Source: Oreohelix idahoensis
Taxonomy: Eukaryota > Mollusca > Gastropoda > Stylommatophora > Oreohelicidae
Assembly: GCA_024509875.1 (NCBI GenBank)
Contig: JAMPIV010005015.1
Location: forward strand, 992,001 to 1,056,000
Length of the DNA stretch: 64,000 bases
Reading direction: 5' to 3'
The translations under genes were made by a program, and so were the position numbers. Shown here one piece after another: positions 63,185-64,000 of this stretch. The notes under the pieces are model-generated. The model was not told where the DNA came from, did not search any database, and saw nothing but the letters and a program-made list of their open reading frames with translations. How positions within the stretch are numbered: the stretch's first letter is position 1; each line of letters starts with the position of its first letter.

Positions 63185-63455
63185 AACCCAGCCTCTGTAG
63201 ACCCAAGTAGAACAGTCCCAACTTTGATGGATTGGCCATGTCTGCAGAATGGGAGAAGATCGGCTACCACGACAAGTATGGGAAACTAAGAGCCAGGGAT
63301 CCAGACCTCCAGGACGACCCAGAGTCCGCTCTCTGAAGGACCGAGGACTAGAATGGAACCAGGCCAAGAGGAAGACAGCCGATTGGATAGTAAGGCGCTA
63401 TCTCTTCCAAATCTCTACACCTCACGGTGGAAGAGGAACGACTAAGTAAGTAAGT
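63185..63455 (+). mobile_element. LINE 3' end (family E), second copy
   Basis: Plus-strand counterpart of 11100-11481: it encodes IGHVCRMGEDRLPRQVWETK and a GRPRVRSLKDRG block (with about 20 codons deleted, as WEDNIRQ is missing), then DRGLEWNQAKRKTADWIV and GGRGTTK, and ends in a TAAG microsatellite. It is 5' truncated just before the CHVCRM motif. I could not find a target duplication. Confidence 0.85.
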
Positions 63456-63689
63456 AATATAATACTATGAGGTTACTGTAGCATTTACAACCACGTGGCT
63501 TTACGTGGGTTGTTAGCGTCGCTGGTAGCTGTTTACACAAGATGGCGTAACAATGAGAACACGTGGCGTGAGTTTATGTGATCTGACTGGTAGGTGCTGT
63601 GTTAATCTTGCTAATGACTTTTATTACAGGTTCCCTTATATATTGTTTGTTTTCAGGCAGTTCATGAACACTGTCTGAGTTTTCGTTGG

Positions 63690-63835
63690 AATTAAATGTT
63701 TCCACATTAGCGTTATATGCCTGCTTCATTAAATCTGCTGCTGAAAGGTTGCAAGCTACTAATAATTGCAACCCCTGCCACATGATCCTATATTAAATTT
63801 TCTTAGTGCATGGGTCTTGGGTGTGAGGTAGACAC
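63690..63835 (-). mobile_element. LTR fragment of the gag-only element family
   Basis: In complement it shows CCTCACACCCAAGACCC, TGCACTAAGAAAATTTA, CAGGGGTTGCAATTATTA and CAGCAGCAGATTTAA, the 5' part of the LTRs at 51433 and 53944. It is diverged and lacks the second half and the TGTGACAG start. Confidence 0.75.
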
Positions 63836-63876
63836 TTCAACACAAGTTCTCCTCAACCATCCTAGTCTCTGTATTG

Positions 63877-63907
63877 CACACACACACAAATTCACACACA
63901 CACACAC

Positions 63908-63974
<67 letters not shown>
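63877..63974. repeat. (CA)n then (TA)n microsatellite
   Basis: A CA run (63877-63908) passes into a TA run (63912-63974). It lies directly next to the 3' end of an RTE copy, so it may have grown from that element's tail. Confidence 0.9.
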
Positions 63975-63979
<5 letters not shown>

Positions 63980-63980
63980 T

Positions 63981-64000
63981 TCATAACCCTCCACTCCCAA
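63981..64000 (-). mobile_element. RTE copy running off the window edge
   Basis: CATAACCCTCCACTCCCAA is the extreme 3' end (in antisense) of the RTE elements at 5032, 12400 and 31857. The element would extend on the minus strand beyond the window. Confidence 0.8.

Overview
The window reads as nuclear DNA of an animal, most likely an invertebrate. It is AT-rich and intron-like, has no operons or rRNA, and is packed with nested animal-type transposable elements: RTE, L2/CR1, Jockey/Nimb-like and other LINEs, Tc1-like and hAT-like DNA transposons, a tRNA-derived SINE and an LTR element primed by tRNA-Ser. Endonuclease-RT and RNase-H-bearing LINEs of these kinds are common in lophotrochozoans such as molluscs. 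That is only a weak guide, and the phylum is not settled here.

Layout. 1-11 kb: LINE and LTR debris, then a LINE (about 6.3-9.1 kb) whose RT is split by a SINE with a 12-bp target duplication. 11-15.65 kb: a LINE 3' end, then a full-length RTE element (12390-15625, 13-bp duplication) nested in a shorter LINE-tailed element that has its own 10-bp duplication. 16.8-21.6 kb: the 5' half of another LINE, butted against a second RTE copy that itself contains a 534-bp LINE tail (13-bp duplication). 23.1-24.55 kb: the only credible host-gene piece, a 216-nt phase-0 exon on the minus strand. It is flanked on both sides by tandem arrays made of its own splice junctions. 24.55-26.27 kb: a Tc1/Tc3-like transposon that cuts into one of these arrays. 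27.6-29.2 and 45.3-47.4 kb: two decayed copies of an unnamed cysteine-rich, transposase-like family with inverted ends. 29.8-40.8 kb: an L2/CR1-like LINE on the minus strand (ORF1 with an SGNH esterase, then EN and RT) split by a stack of later insertions. 41-45.2 kb: heavily decayed LINE and hAT remnants. 48-51 kb: more LINE remnants, a gag-like coiled coil, an inverted copy of the repeat at 26.7 kb, and a second SINE. 51433-54562: a young LTR element with gag but almost no pol. 55.0-60.9 kb: about 5.8 kb of nearly uninterrupted polypurine. 61.2-62.9 kb: a second copy of the Tc1 element at 34.1-35.8 kb. 63.2-64.0 kb: a LINE tail, an LTR fragment, microsatellites and the start of another RTE copy running off the edge.

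Apart from the exon I see no cooperating host genes. The coding content consists of mobile-element proteins, most with frameshifts or stops. The chief value of the window is its insertion stratigraphy, much of it resolved to the base by target-site duplications, together with the splice-site arrays, the two-copy transposase-like family, the deleted LTR element and the giant polypurine tract.
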